DNA of 64,000 bases from Anaeramoeba ignava (Eukaryota; Metamonada; Anaeramoebidae): positions 1 through 64,000 of the forward strand of contig JAPDFW010000019.1 in NCBI GenBank assembly GCA_028826165.1, in the 5' to 3' direction. Both the position numbers and the translations under genes were made by a program. This document shows, piece by piece, positions 46,101-57,300 of the stretch (its first letter is position 1; every line of letters begins with the position of its first letter). The notes below the pieces were generated by a model. The model had not been told where the DNA came from. It saw only the letters and a list, made by a program, of their open reading frames with translations, and made no database searches.

Positions 46101-47243
46101 AATTTAAATCAATTTTAAATCAAATTTAAATCAATTTTAAATCAATTTTAAATCAATTTTAAATCAAATTTAAATCAATTTTATATCAATTTTATATCAA
46201 TTTTAAATCAATTTTAAATCAATTTTAAATCAAATTTAAATCAAATTTAAATCAATTTTAAATCAAAATTATATCAAATTTAAATCAAATTTAAATCAAA
46301 TTTAAATCAATTTTATATCAATTTAAATAAATTTTATATCAATTTTAAATCAAATTTAAATCAAATTTTATATCAATTTTAAATCAATTTTAAATCAATT
46401 TTATATCAATTTTAAATCAAATTTAAATCAATTTTAAATCAATTTTATATCAAATTTAAATCAATTTTAAATCAATTTTATATCAATTTTATATCAAATT
46501 TATATCAAATTTAAACCAATTTTATATCAAATTTAAATCAAATTTATATCAAAATTAAATAAATTTTAAATCAAATTTATATCAATTTTATATCAATTTT
46601 AAATAAAAATTAAATCAAATTAAAAATTAAATAGATTCTCTTATTGGAACAACTGATTAAATACACACCAATAGAACATCCCGATTATATTTTACTTCAA
46701 AATTCTTTAAGATTGGTCAAAAGTACAACAGATGATGTACACGAAAAGAAAAAAAAACAAGAAAAATCATCAGAATTAAAAGAAATCGATAACACTTTAA
46801 CAATAAAATCAAAACAAGATTTCAAATTCCAATTATTAAAACCAGCAAGAATATTTGTTGCAAAATTTCCAGTGATATTTTTACAAAAAGGAGCAAAACA
46901 ATATGTTCTTTTCATATTCAATGATATTCTTTTAGTTGTCAAACCAACAAAAAATCTCAAGAAGAAAAATGTTCAATATAAAGTTTGTGGAATCGTTTAT
47001 TTATTGGATATTCTCAATGTTTCCAAAATGAATGAAGATTATGGAAATAGAACTGATCTTATGTTTTCTTTAAAAGATACTCATTTCGTTTTTCGTTTCG
47101 AAGATCAAAATCAATTACAAGAATTTATTAAATGTTTAGAAGATACTAAAAAAATTGAAAGTGAATCTCTTTCTGCAAAAACAAAAGAAGGAGATCGTGA
47201 AAAAACTATCTTAAAAAAAAATGGAATTCATACTTATTTTTGA
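43195..47243 (+). CDS. IQ-motif DH-PH Rho guanine-nucleotide exchange factor
   Basis: Four exons (43195-43738, 43801-44276, 44348-44536, 46635-47243) join in phase to 605 residues. After an NQ-repeat leader come about four IQ-like motifs (SIQEMIRMKVSRRNF; VIQSYFRMKNEF; VIQTQIKMKNAENHF; FQSFTRNHFINQIYNF), possible calmodulin or light-chain sites. The DH domain (about 280-415) carries AKELLETEETYVRFLKLLV and MLIMPVQRLPRY-ILLLEQLIKYTP, the latter joined exactly across the largest intron. A PH domain follows (about 440-570; ARIFVAKFPVIFLQKG; YVLFIFNDILLVVK). DH-PH proteins activate Rho-family GTPases. Intron 3, 2098 nt, is the longest seen here. Confidence 0.93.
44537..46634 (+). repeat. 2.1-kb repeat-filled intron of the RhoGEF gene
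   Basis: About 170 units of a 12-bp motif, AAATCAATTTTA, AAATCAAATTTA or ATATCAATTTTA, running without interruption from the 5' splice site (GTAAATTTAAATC) to the AG at 46633-46634. I see essentially no G on the sense strand between the splice sites. Confidence 0.93.
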
Positions 47244-47446
47244 TTGAAATTTTTTTTTTTTTTTTTTAGGAATTTTTTTTTCTAAATTTGGGAAAGTAAA
47301 ATTTTAAAAGGGAAAAAAAAATTTTGGATTATTTTTGAATTTAATTAAAGATTAAAATTTAATTTTTATTTTTTATTTTCAAAATGAATCATTTCCAGTT
47401 GGCAAAAAAATTTTAATTTAATTTTTATTTTTTAATTTTATTTTTT

Positions 47447-47510
47447 TTTTCATTTTTTTTCATTTGCATTCTTTTCCAATTTTAAAAAATTAAAAATTAA
47501 AAAATTAAAA
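47447..47510 (+). promoter_or_regulatory. promoter of the beta-helix membrane protein gene
   Basis: Two TTTTTTTTCAT units, then TTGCATTCTTTTCCAATTTT, ahead of the short first exon. Confidence 0.4.
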
Positions 47511-50500
47511 ATGAAAAAGTAAAAATAAAAATTAAAATTAAAATTATAAATAAAAATTAAAATTAAAATTATAAAAAAAGAATTAGTTTGATTTGTATTT
47601 TAATAATCTTAGTTACTTTTAAAGAAATTAATTCTCAATACGTGGTTGATAAAATAAATGGAATTGACACAGGAGATTGCACTTCACAACCATGCAAAAC
47701 AATAGGACGGGCAGTTTCCTTAGCAGTAGATGGGTCTGATATAACAATATATGCCACAGGAATATATTCAGATGACGGAGATTGCGGACTAGTTGTGAAC
47801 CAAACAACTTTAATGATACAAGGAAATGATGGACAAAATTTTCCAGTTGTGGATTGCAAATCCAAAGCGACTTGGCTAAGCACAACCGCGTACAACACAA
47901 AACTCGAAGTTATGAAGATGGTGGTTCAAAACGCGGTTCTTGATATTGATGCTGTGACAAGTGAAGCAGCAGGCGCTTTTATCACGACAAACAACTCGAA
48001 CGTCCATTTATCTCAATGCAGTTTTCTTAATGGAGATGTTGTTGGTGCTAACGGAAGCGAAAATTCGTCTTTTACCAGCGGAATATACATCGAAAATTCG
48101 CTTGAAATTTCCTTAGTTGAGGTCGATTTCATAAATAACGGAAAAAGCAAAAATATTCACAATTCTGCCGGTGCCGGAATTTTGAGATATTCGGGACAAT
48201 CCATTTCCGGCGCAATTTTTGCCATTCGATATTGCAATGTGGAAAATAATTCTGGTGATACTGGCGGTTTTTATGTTGATGCTCTTTATTCAATCCCGAA
48301 TTTCAATCTCGAAATAATAAAAACCCAATTTGTAAACAATTCGGGCGTTTTATATGGAGGAATGTTTTTCAGTCAAAATAATGGAGATGTCAATGTGTCG
48401 CATGTTCTTGAAGGAAATCTTTTTGAAAACAACAGTGGTGTGAATGTCGGTGGTTTTGCGTTTGCAGAGTCGGATGTTTCCACAAACATGACTGCGGGAC
48501 TGACAGATAACAAATTTGTCAGCAATTCGGGACGAAATCAAGCGGGAGGACTGTCATATTTTTCAGGGAAAATTGACGGTTGCAACATGACATTGACACG
48601 GAATAACTTCACTGCCAACCAAGGACGAACAGGTGGCGTTGGCATGCGGGTGTATCTGCCTGACAAAGAAAAAGCGAACCAACTTGGGATGAATTTGAAT
48701 TTTTGGATCGAGAACAACGGCGAAAACGGCGGAGGTTTGCTCATCAAAGCGCCGTTCCAAGTTGTTTCGCTTTCTAATATGTTTCAAGAAAACACAGCCG
48801 TTCAAGGTGGAGCAATTTGCCTTCAAGACTCGGTTTCTTTCGAAGACTTTAGCAGCCAGTTCTGGCTTAATAACGCCGAATTGGGCGCTTCTATTCTTGA
48901 CGTTTCTGGCGGTTACACCTCGCTGCAACTGTCGTATTTGTTTGTTTCTGACAATTATTATCCTAACGTTTTCTTCATCAATAGTAGCACTGTCACTTTT
49001 GGCAGTCTCAGCGCAACATGTCCAAACGGAAGCAACTTTCTGCCTGACTTTAGCAGCTCGCGATTGACTTACCAATGCGAGCCTTGTGCTGCAGGAACAT
49101 TTTCGACAGTCAGAGGAACAATGCTGAATAATGTCACATGTTTCGAGTGTCCGCAACGTGCCGCATGTTTTGGAGGATCTGACGTTTACATCGAGTTTGG
49201 ATTTTGGGCCCAATCACTGCAAAACGGCGACATTGACATATATGAATGTCCGGTAGATTATTGTTTGCCGGGAAATCTAAACACTTTACAATTACCAAAA
49301 CAAGGGGAATGCACAAATAATCGGACAGGGCTTATCTGCACAGAGTGCGCAGCGGGATTTACAGAGACGCTTCTGCCGAACAGTAATTGCGCGGCGGTTT
49401 CTGAGTGCAAGAACCAGGTGTGGCAGTATGTGCTCCTTTTGCTTCCGAAGGTGTTTCTTCTCGTTTGGGCGTTTATGTACGTGCCTCACGCATCAACACC
49501 GCATTTCCACATCGTCGTGCATTTCGTGCAAGTGCTTTCATTAGTGCTTCCTGCTCCAGGTCCTCGTGCTGACGATTTTTTCTGGAGCGTTGTTTGGTCA
49601 GTTATCCAACTTTTCGATCTTCAAACAGCTCTTCCCATTTTCCGCAACTTCGGTGCCTGTCCAGCAGCCTCAATGACAGGTCTCAAAAAGATATTCATGC
49701 AGTTCGTCGGTCCTCTTGTTTTTTTTGGCACGCTTCTGCCTCTTTATATTTTCGCCTTCATCAGAAAATGTGCCCAAACAGCGGAAAGTGATGAGATTTC
49801 CGGTGAGGAGAGTTCAGATTCCCAAGTTCCCCAGAGATCTCGAAGGAAGAAAGTCCCAGACGAGATTGAGCTTTCGAGCGAGGACAACATCTCCGACAAA
49901 GATAGTGATCTCCAAGAGCATAACGGTTCGCCAAGCAAGATCGGGACTGTCAAAAAAATCAAAACTCCCGATTTCGATGGTGATCTTGTCTCAATTCAAT
50001 GGCACTCAGCACAAGCAGATCTTCTCCCAGACTCCCAACAAAGCGCCCCTGATAATGCTCCCCAAAATGCAATTGGCGAAGACCCTCTTAATCCCCTTTC
50101 GAACGATCAAGACCCCTCAGAAATTTCAGAGACTTTTTTGGATCGCGATGACATCCGCAACTTGGGTCTTGATCAGCTTGATATCTCCGACAGCTCCGAA
50201 CTCTACGATGCAGCAGAAAAACGAGGGAAGACTTCTGCAGTAATATTGCCTGCAAATCTCACTTTGATTAAACGCTTGAATCTTGCGTTTTGGACTGTTT
50301 TTCTTCTTGCCTATTTTGTGCTTGTCAAAACGTCATTCGATTTAGTCAGTTGCATTTCCATAAATGTCGACAACAACTACGAGCTTCGGCTCTACAGAGA
50401 TGCTTCTGTGAAATGCTACTCAGCATGGCAAATTGTGTTTTTTGTGATTTTGGGCATTCTTCTTTTCGTTCCGTTTATCCTTTTGATCTCACTTACGCGA

Positions 50501-50959
50501 TCAAGCCGACCCAAAGTTAACGGTACAACAGTCCTGTCTCTGCTCTATGAACCTTTTCTCCCTTCACATTACTACTACGCTCCCTTGTCTCTCTTTGTAC
50601 GTTTCTGTCTCGTTGCCGTTGCTGTGCTGATCACAAACTCGGCAGTTCGAACCTTTGTTATTTCCCTATTTTGCGTACTTTTTCTTTCCTTTAATCTTCT
50701 AACTCGTCCCTTTGTCTCTTCTTACGCTAACTGGCTGAACACAGCCACTCTTTCTGTCCTTTGTCTTGCTGCTGGGCTTGGCATGATCCATGCTTCTTGG
50801 CAATTCAGTGGTTTGATGCCGTATCTTGGCCCAATCAAAAATTATGGTTATGGTCTTGATTATTCAATTTTGTCATTATGTTCAGCTCTTTTTCTTTATT
50901 TTCTTTTTAGGTATGTTCGCCTCTTTGCCAGACATCGCCATTGTTTCGGTTGTAAGTAA
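47511..50959 (+). CDS. secreted-ectodomain multipass membrane protein with beta-helix and Cys-rich region
   Basis: Exon 1 is only 8 nt (47511-47518, ATGAAAAA). Joining it to 47587-50959 gives MKNLICILIILVTFKEINSQ, a good signal peptide, and 1126 residues in all. Residues about 20-480 are repetitive NNSG/GGxF segments (ENNSGDTGGFYVDA; ENNSGVNVGGFAFA) typical of a right-handed beta-helix (pectin-lyase fold). About 495-605 is Cys-rich (CEPCAAGTFSTVRG; CTECAAGFTE). From about 611 there are nine or more hydrophobic helices, with an acidic Ser-rich loop (about 755-875) between helices 4 and 5. Many N-glycosylation sequons lie in the ectodomain. It may be a surface adhesin or receptor; function unknown. 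The gene is clearly richer in G/C than its neighbours, which could reflect high expression, constraint or transfer. The minus-strand 216-residue frame inside is a shadow. Confidence 0.85.
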
Positions 50960-50994
50960 AGTAAAGTGTCTGGTTTTTTTTTTTTCTTTCAAAA

Positions 50995-51462
50995 CAGAAT
51001 TAACAAAAATTAAAATAAAAAATAAATAAAATTATTAAAAATAAAAAATTTAAAAAATTTAAAAAATTTTCCTCAATTCCACTTTTTATTCTTTTTAAAT
51101 CTAATTTAATTTAATTTAATTTATTTTATTTCTTTTCTTGTTCTTTTTCAATTTAATTTAATTCAAAAAAATAAATAAAATTATTAAAAAAATAAAAAAT
51201 AAAAAATTTTCCTCAATTCCACTTTTTTTATTATTTTTTTAATTTAATTTAATTTAATTTAATTTAATTTAATTTATTTTAATTCATTTCTTTTATTTTC
51301 TTGTTCTTTTTCTTGTTCTTTTTCAATTTAATTTAATTTAAAAAAATAAATAAAATTATTAAAAATAAAAAATTTAAAAAATTAAAAAAATTTTCCTCAA
51401 TTCCACTTTTTTTATTCTTTTTTTAATTTAATTCAATTTAATTTAATTTATTTTAATTTATT
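50995..51462 (-). repeat. tandem copies of the DCN1-like gene's 3' end
   Basis: Three imperfect units of about 150-165 bp (from about 51000, 51165 and 51340). Each has an AATAAATAAAATTATTAAA block, TTTTCCTCAATTCCACTTTT, an AATTTAATTT run and TTTCTTTTCTTGTTC. The third runs into the last codons (KEQEKK) and stop of the minus-strand DCN1-like gene, so the other two look like duplicated gene ends. Confidence 0.75.
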
Positions 51463-54284
51463 TCATTTCTTTTCTTGTTCTTTTTCTTGCATATAATCAA
51501 CAAAATCATCAATTAAAACAGGCCAAGCTGAATAAGGATCATAATTAGAAAAATCTTTGTTAATTGTTTGAATAAAATCCAAAAATAAATTCCAAGTATC
51601 TTGATTAATTTCTTGTTGATTCTAAAAAAACAAGAAAAAAATATAAAATATTTAAAACAAATTTTTAAAATATAAATTTCCAAAAAAAAATTTTTACAGA
51701 AACAAATTCCATCCAATCTTGAAGATGTGGATATTTATCTTTAAGAATTATTCCCCATAAAACAGATGCTTCTTGTGATGCTTTTTTTTTTTAAAAAATA
51801 TTTGAATTAAGTTTTTTTAAAATGAATTATTTTTTCTTTTTCTTTTTTTTTCTTTTTCTTTGTTTTTTTTTACGAATTGTTCTTCGATCTGGTGTTTCTT
51901 TTGAAAATAAAAAAACAAATTTATAAAAATTTTCAAATTCTTCTTTTTTTTCTAATCTTTTTTGAAATTCAACAACTTTTTGTTTCATTCTTTCTAAAGT
52001 ATCACAACTATTTATAGAAAAAATAAATGAAAATAAAAATCAAATTTCATTTTTAAATTCATATTTAAATTAATATTTAAATTCCATTTTTAAATTCATT
52101 TTTAAATTCCATTTTTAAATTAATATTTAAATTAATATTTAAATTCATTTTTAAATTCCATTTTTAAATTCATATTTAAATTCATTTTTAATTTCATATT
52201 TAAATTCATTTTTAAATTCATATTTAAATTCATTTTTAAATTCCATTTTTAAATTCCATTTTTAAATTCATTTTTAAATTCATTTTTAAATTCATTTTTA
52301 AATTAATTTTTAAATTCATTTTTAAATTTCATTTTTAAATTCCATTTTTAAATTCCATTTTTAAATTAATTTTTAAATTTCATTTTTAAATTCATTTTTA
52401 AATTCCATTTTTAAATTCCATTTTTAAATTCATTTTTAAATTCATTTTTAAATTAATATTTAAATTAATTTTTAAATTCATTTTTAAATTCATTTTTAAA
52501 TTCCATTTTTAAATTCCTTTTTAAATTCATTTTTAAATTAATTTTTAAATTCCATTTTTAAATTCATTTTTAAATTCATTTTTAAATTCATTTTTAAATT
52601 AATATTTAAATTAATTTTTAAATTCATTTTTAAATTCCATATTTAAATTCATTTTTAAATTCATTTTTAAATTCATATTTAAATTAATATTTAAATTCCA
52701 TTTTTAAATTCATTTTTAAATTAATATTTAAATTCATATTTAAATTAATATTTAAATTCATTTTTAAATTCCATTTTTAAATTCATTTTTAAATTCCATT
52801 TTTAAATTCCATTTTTAATTTCATATTTAAATTCATTTTTAAATTCATATTTAAATTCATTTTTAAATTCCATTTTTAAATTAATTTTTAAATTCATTTT
52901 TAAATTCATTTTTAAATTCCATTTTTAAATTCCATTTTTAAATTAATTTTTAAATTCATTTTTAAATTCCATATTTAAATTCATATTTAAATTCATTTTT
53001 AAATTCATTTTTAAATTCCATTTTTAAATTCATTTTTAAATTCATTTTTAAATTCCATTTTTAATTTCATATTTAAATTCATTTTTAAATTAATATTTAA
53101 ATTCATTTTTAAATTCATTTTTAAATTCCATTTTTAAATTCATTTTTAAATTCCATTTTTAAATTCATTTTTAAATTCCATTTTTAAATTCCATTTTTAA
53201 ATTCATTTTTAAATTCATTTTTAAATTCATTTTTAAATTCATTTTTAAATTCCATTTTTAAATTCATTCTTAAATTCATTCTTTTTTTTACCGTTCTTTC
53301 CACCAATTATTAACAAATTCGTCTTTTGTAAATAATCCAGCTTCTTTTGCTTGTAAAAAATAACAAATTATTAATGTATCAACATGTAATAATTCAATTC
53401 CAAGATCTGAAAAATATTGTCCAACTCCTTCAATCTCTATTTTGCCACTTTTCTTATCTTTAAAATTAAAATCAATTTGAAAATTAAAATTAAAATTAAA
53501 ATTAAAATTAAAATCAAAATCAATTTGAAAATTAAAATTAAAATTAAAATTAAAAATTAAATTTAAAATTAAATTCAAAATCAATTTGAAAATTAAAATC
53601 AAAATTAAAATTAAAATTAAAATTAATATTAAAATTAAAATTAAAATTAAAATTAAAATCAAAATTAAAATTAAAATTAAAATTAAAATCAAAATCGGAA
53701 AAAATTTACTATAATAAGACTCAAAAAGACTAACTAAACGTTCTAGTTTTGGAGGACCAACATCTTTTTTAATAGGTTTTTTTTCAGGTTTAGGAACTTC
53801 TATTTCTTTCTTTTCTTCTTTTTCTTCTTTTTTTTGTTGAAAAATTGATGAAGAAAGATTTTCATTTTTTTCAGGAATTTCATCAAGACTTAACTCAACT
53901 ATTTCAGCAACTCCAACTTCCTTATTTGTCTTTTGAGTTTGTGAAAATGCTTCAAAACATGTTTGTAAATTCCAATCATAACTTTGTATAAATCCTAAAC
54001 TGATTTCTTCACTATATTTTTCAAAAAAATTTTTTCATTTCGTTTTTTTTTTCAATTCATTTTTTTAATTCATTTTTCTTTTAAAAAAATTATATTGTTT
54101 TTTGTTGTTTTTTCTTTTTTATTTTTATTTTTGATTTTAAACCTTGTTATTGAAAAATCACTAAAAATTCTTAATTGATCTTCTTGAAATTCGGTTAATG
54201 ACTTTAATTTCCAAATTTTGAATTTTTTCAAAATAAATTTTTTAAATAAATTTTCATTGAGTTTTGCTTTTATTTTTTTACCAT
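51463..54284 (-). CDS. DCN1-like protein (cullin neddylation, UBA plus PONY domain)
   Basis: Minus-strand exons 54284-54282 (ATG only), 54201-54143, 54011-53710, 53457-53292, 52007-51874, 51780-51698 and 51621-51463 join in phase to 301 residues. A UBA-like N-terminus ([36 protein letters not shown]) is followed by a charged Lys/Glu/Pro linker and the PONY domain ([80 protein letters not shown]). DCN1 proteins help UBC12 transfer NEDD8 to cullins. The linker makes it longer than the usual 250-260 residues. The largest intron (1284 nt) is a repeat array. It may act with BTB-cullin ligases, which the BTB proteins here hint at; that link is inference. Confidence 0.92.
52008..53291 (-). repeat. 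repeat-filled intron 4 of the DCN1-like gene
   Basis: 1284 nt. Sense-strand 12-bp units AAAAATGAATTT, AAAAATGGAATTT and AAATATGAATTT run from GTAAAAAAAAG to ATAAATAG. I see no AG in the repeat units. Confidence 0.9.
53458..53709 (-). repeat. repeat-filled intron 3 of the DCN1-like gene
   Basis: 252 nt; on the sense strand GATTTT and AATTTT hexamers with three TTTCAAATTGATTTT blocks. Confidence 0.85.
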
Positions 54285-54324
54285 TTTAATTTGTAAATAA
54301 TTTTTTTTTGAAAGAATAACAATA

Positions 54325-54360
54325 AAAAATGAAAAAAAAAATGAAAAAAAAAATCGGAAA
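54325..54360 (-). promoter_or_regulatory. promoter of the DCN1-like gene
   Basis: On the sense strand two TTTTTTTTTTCAT units about 40-70 bases before the ATG. Confidence 0.4.
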
Positions 54361-54389
54361 AAAATTAAAATTTTTTTAATAGATTTAAA

Positions 54390-57300
54390 TTTAGTTAAAT
54401 TAGGGAAAATTATTTAAATATGTTTATTAAATAGATCTATTTATTAATTTATATTAATTATTATTTAATTATTTTTATATAATTTAAATCAAAAATAAAT
54501 TAATTTAAAATATTTTTTGTTTTCTTTATTCCATTTTTTAATTAGATTTTAATTTAGATAAATTAGGTAAAATTATTTAAATATATTTATTAAATAGATC
54601 TATTTATTAATTTATTATATTTATTATTTAATTATTTTTATATAATTTAAATCAAAAATAAATTAATTTAAAAATATTTTTGTTTTCTTTATTCCATTTT
54701 TCATCAAGTTTAATTTAAATAAATTAGGTAAAATTATTTAAATATATTTTATGTTATTTATTAATTATTTTTAATTTATTATTTTTATATAATTTAAATC
54801 AAAATTAAATTAATTTTAAAATATTTTTTATTTATTCCATTTTTTAATTAGATTTAAATTTAAATAAATTAGGTAAAATTATTTAAATATATTTATTAAA
54901 TAGATCTAATTATTAATTTATTATATTTATTATTTAATTATTTTTATATAATTTAAATCAAAAATAAATTAATTTAAAATATTTTTGTTTTCTTTATTCC
55001 ATTTTTAATTAGATTTAAATTTAAATAAATTAGGTAAAATTATTTTAAATATATTTATTAAATAGATCTATTTATTAATTTATATTAATTATTATTTAAT
55101 TATTTTTATATAATTTAAATCAAAAATTAAATTAATTTAAAAATATTTTTGTTTTCTTTATTCCATTTTTAATTAGATTTAAATTTAGTTAAATTAGGTA
55201 AAATTATTTAAATATATTTATTAAATAGATCCATTTATTAATTTATATTAATTATTATTTAATTATTTTTATATAATTTAAATCAAAATTAAATTAATTT
55301 AAAATATTTTTGTTTTCTTTTATTCCATTTTTCATCAAGTTTAATTTTAAATAAATTAGGGAAAATTATTTAAATATATTTATTAAATAGATATATTTAT
55401 AAATTTATATTTATTATAATTTAATTATTTTTATATAATTTAAATCAAAAATAAATTAATTTTAAAATATTTTTGTTTTCTTTATTCAATTTTTAATTAG
55501 ATTTTTAATTTAAATAAATTAGGGAAAATTATTTAAATATATTTTATAAATAGATCTAATTATTAATTTATTATATTTATTATTTAATTATTTTTATATA
55601 ATTTAAATCAAAAATAAATTAATTTAAAATATATTGTTTTATTTATTCCATTTTTCATCAAGTTTAATTTAAATAAATTAGGTAAAATTATTTAAATATA
55701 TTTTATGAATAGATCTATTTATTAATTTATATTTATTATAATTTAATTATTTTTATATAATTTTAATCAAAAATAAATTAATTTTAAAATATTTTTGTTT
55801 TCTTTATTCCATTTTTAATTATATTTAATTTAAATAAATTAGGTAAAATTATTTAAATATATTTTATAAGTAGATCTATTTATTAATTTATATTAATTAT
55901 TATTTAATTATTTTTATATAATTTAAATCAAAAATAAATTAATTTTAAATATTTTTATTTTCTTTATTCCATTTTTAATTAGATTTTAATTTAAAATAAA
56001 TTAGGTAAAATTATTTAAATATATTTTATAAGTAGATCTATTTATTAATTTTATATTTATTAATTAATTATTTTTATATAATTTAAATCAAAATTAAATT
56101 AATTTTAAATATTTTTGTTTTATTATCCCCTTTTTATTTATTTTTTTTCATCAAGTTGAATTTAAATAAATTAGGGAAAATTATTTAAATATATTTATTA
56201 AATAGATCTATTTATTAATTTATATTATTTATAATTTAATTATTTTTATATAATTTTAATCAAAAATAAATTAATTTAAAATATTTTTGTTTTCTTTTAT
56301 TCAATTTTTAATTATATTTAATTTAAATAAATTAGGGAAAATTATTTAAATATATTTTATAAGTAGATCTATTTATTAATTTATATTAATTATTATTTAA
56401 TTATTTTTATATAATTTTAATCAAAAATAAATTAATTTAAAATATTTTGTTTTATTATCCCCTTTTCTATTTATTTTTTTCATCAAGTTTAATTTAAATA
56501 AATTAGGAAAATTATTTAAATATATTTATTAAATAGATCTATTTATTAATTTATATTATTTATAATTTAATTATTTTTATATAATTTTAATCAAAAATAA
56601 ATTAATTTTAAAATATTTTTTGTTTTCTTTATTCCATTTTTAATTAGATTTAAATTTAGTTAAATTAGGTAAAATTATTTAAATATATTTATTAAATAGA
56701 TCTATTTATTAATTTATATTAATTATTATTTAATTATTTTTATATAATTTTAATCAAAAATAAATTAATTTAAAATATTTTTGTTTTCTTTATTCCATTT
56801 TTTCATCAAGTTTAATTTAAATAAATTAGGTAAAATTATTTAAATATATTTATTAAATAGATCTATTTATTAATCTATATTAATTATAATTTAATTATTT
56901 TTATATAATTTAAATCAAAAATAAATTAATTTAAAATATTTTTGTTTTTATTTATTCCATTTTTAATCAATTTTAATTTAAATAAATTAGGTAAAATTAT
57001 TTAAATATATTTTATGAATAGATCTATTTATTAATCTATATTAATTATAATTTAATTATTTTTATATAATTTAAATCAAAAATAAATTAATTTAAAATAT
57101 TTTTGTTTTCTTTATTCCATTTTTTTAATTATATTTAATTTAAATAAATTAGGGAAAATTATTTAAAATATATTTTATAAATAGATCTATTTATTAATCT
57201 ATATTTATTATAATTTAAATTATTTTTATATAATTTTAATCAAAAATAAATTAATTTAAAATATTTTTGTTTTCTTTATTCCATTTTTAATTAGATTTAA

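Noticed and set aside
44537-46634. CRISPR-like array
   Set aside because: Units are contiguous 12-mers with no spacers, inside a spliced eukaryotic intron.
48563-49213. 216-residue minus-strand open frame
   Set aside because: It lies entirely within the GC-richer beta-helix gene, whose plus-strand translation has clear structure. Shadow frames are expected where composition is balanced.
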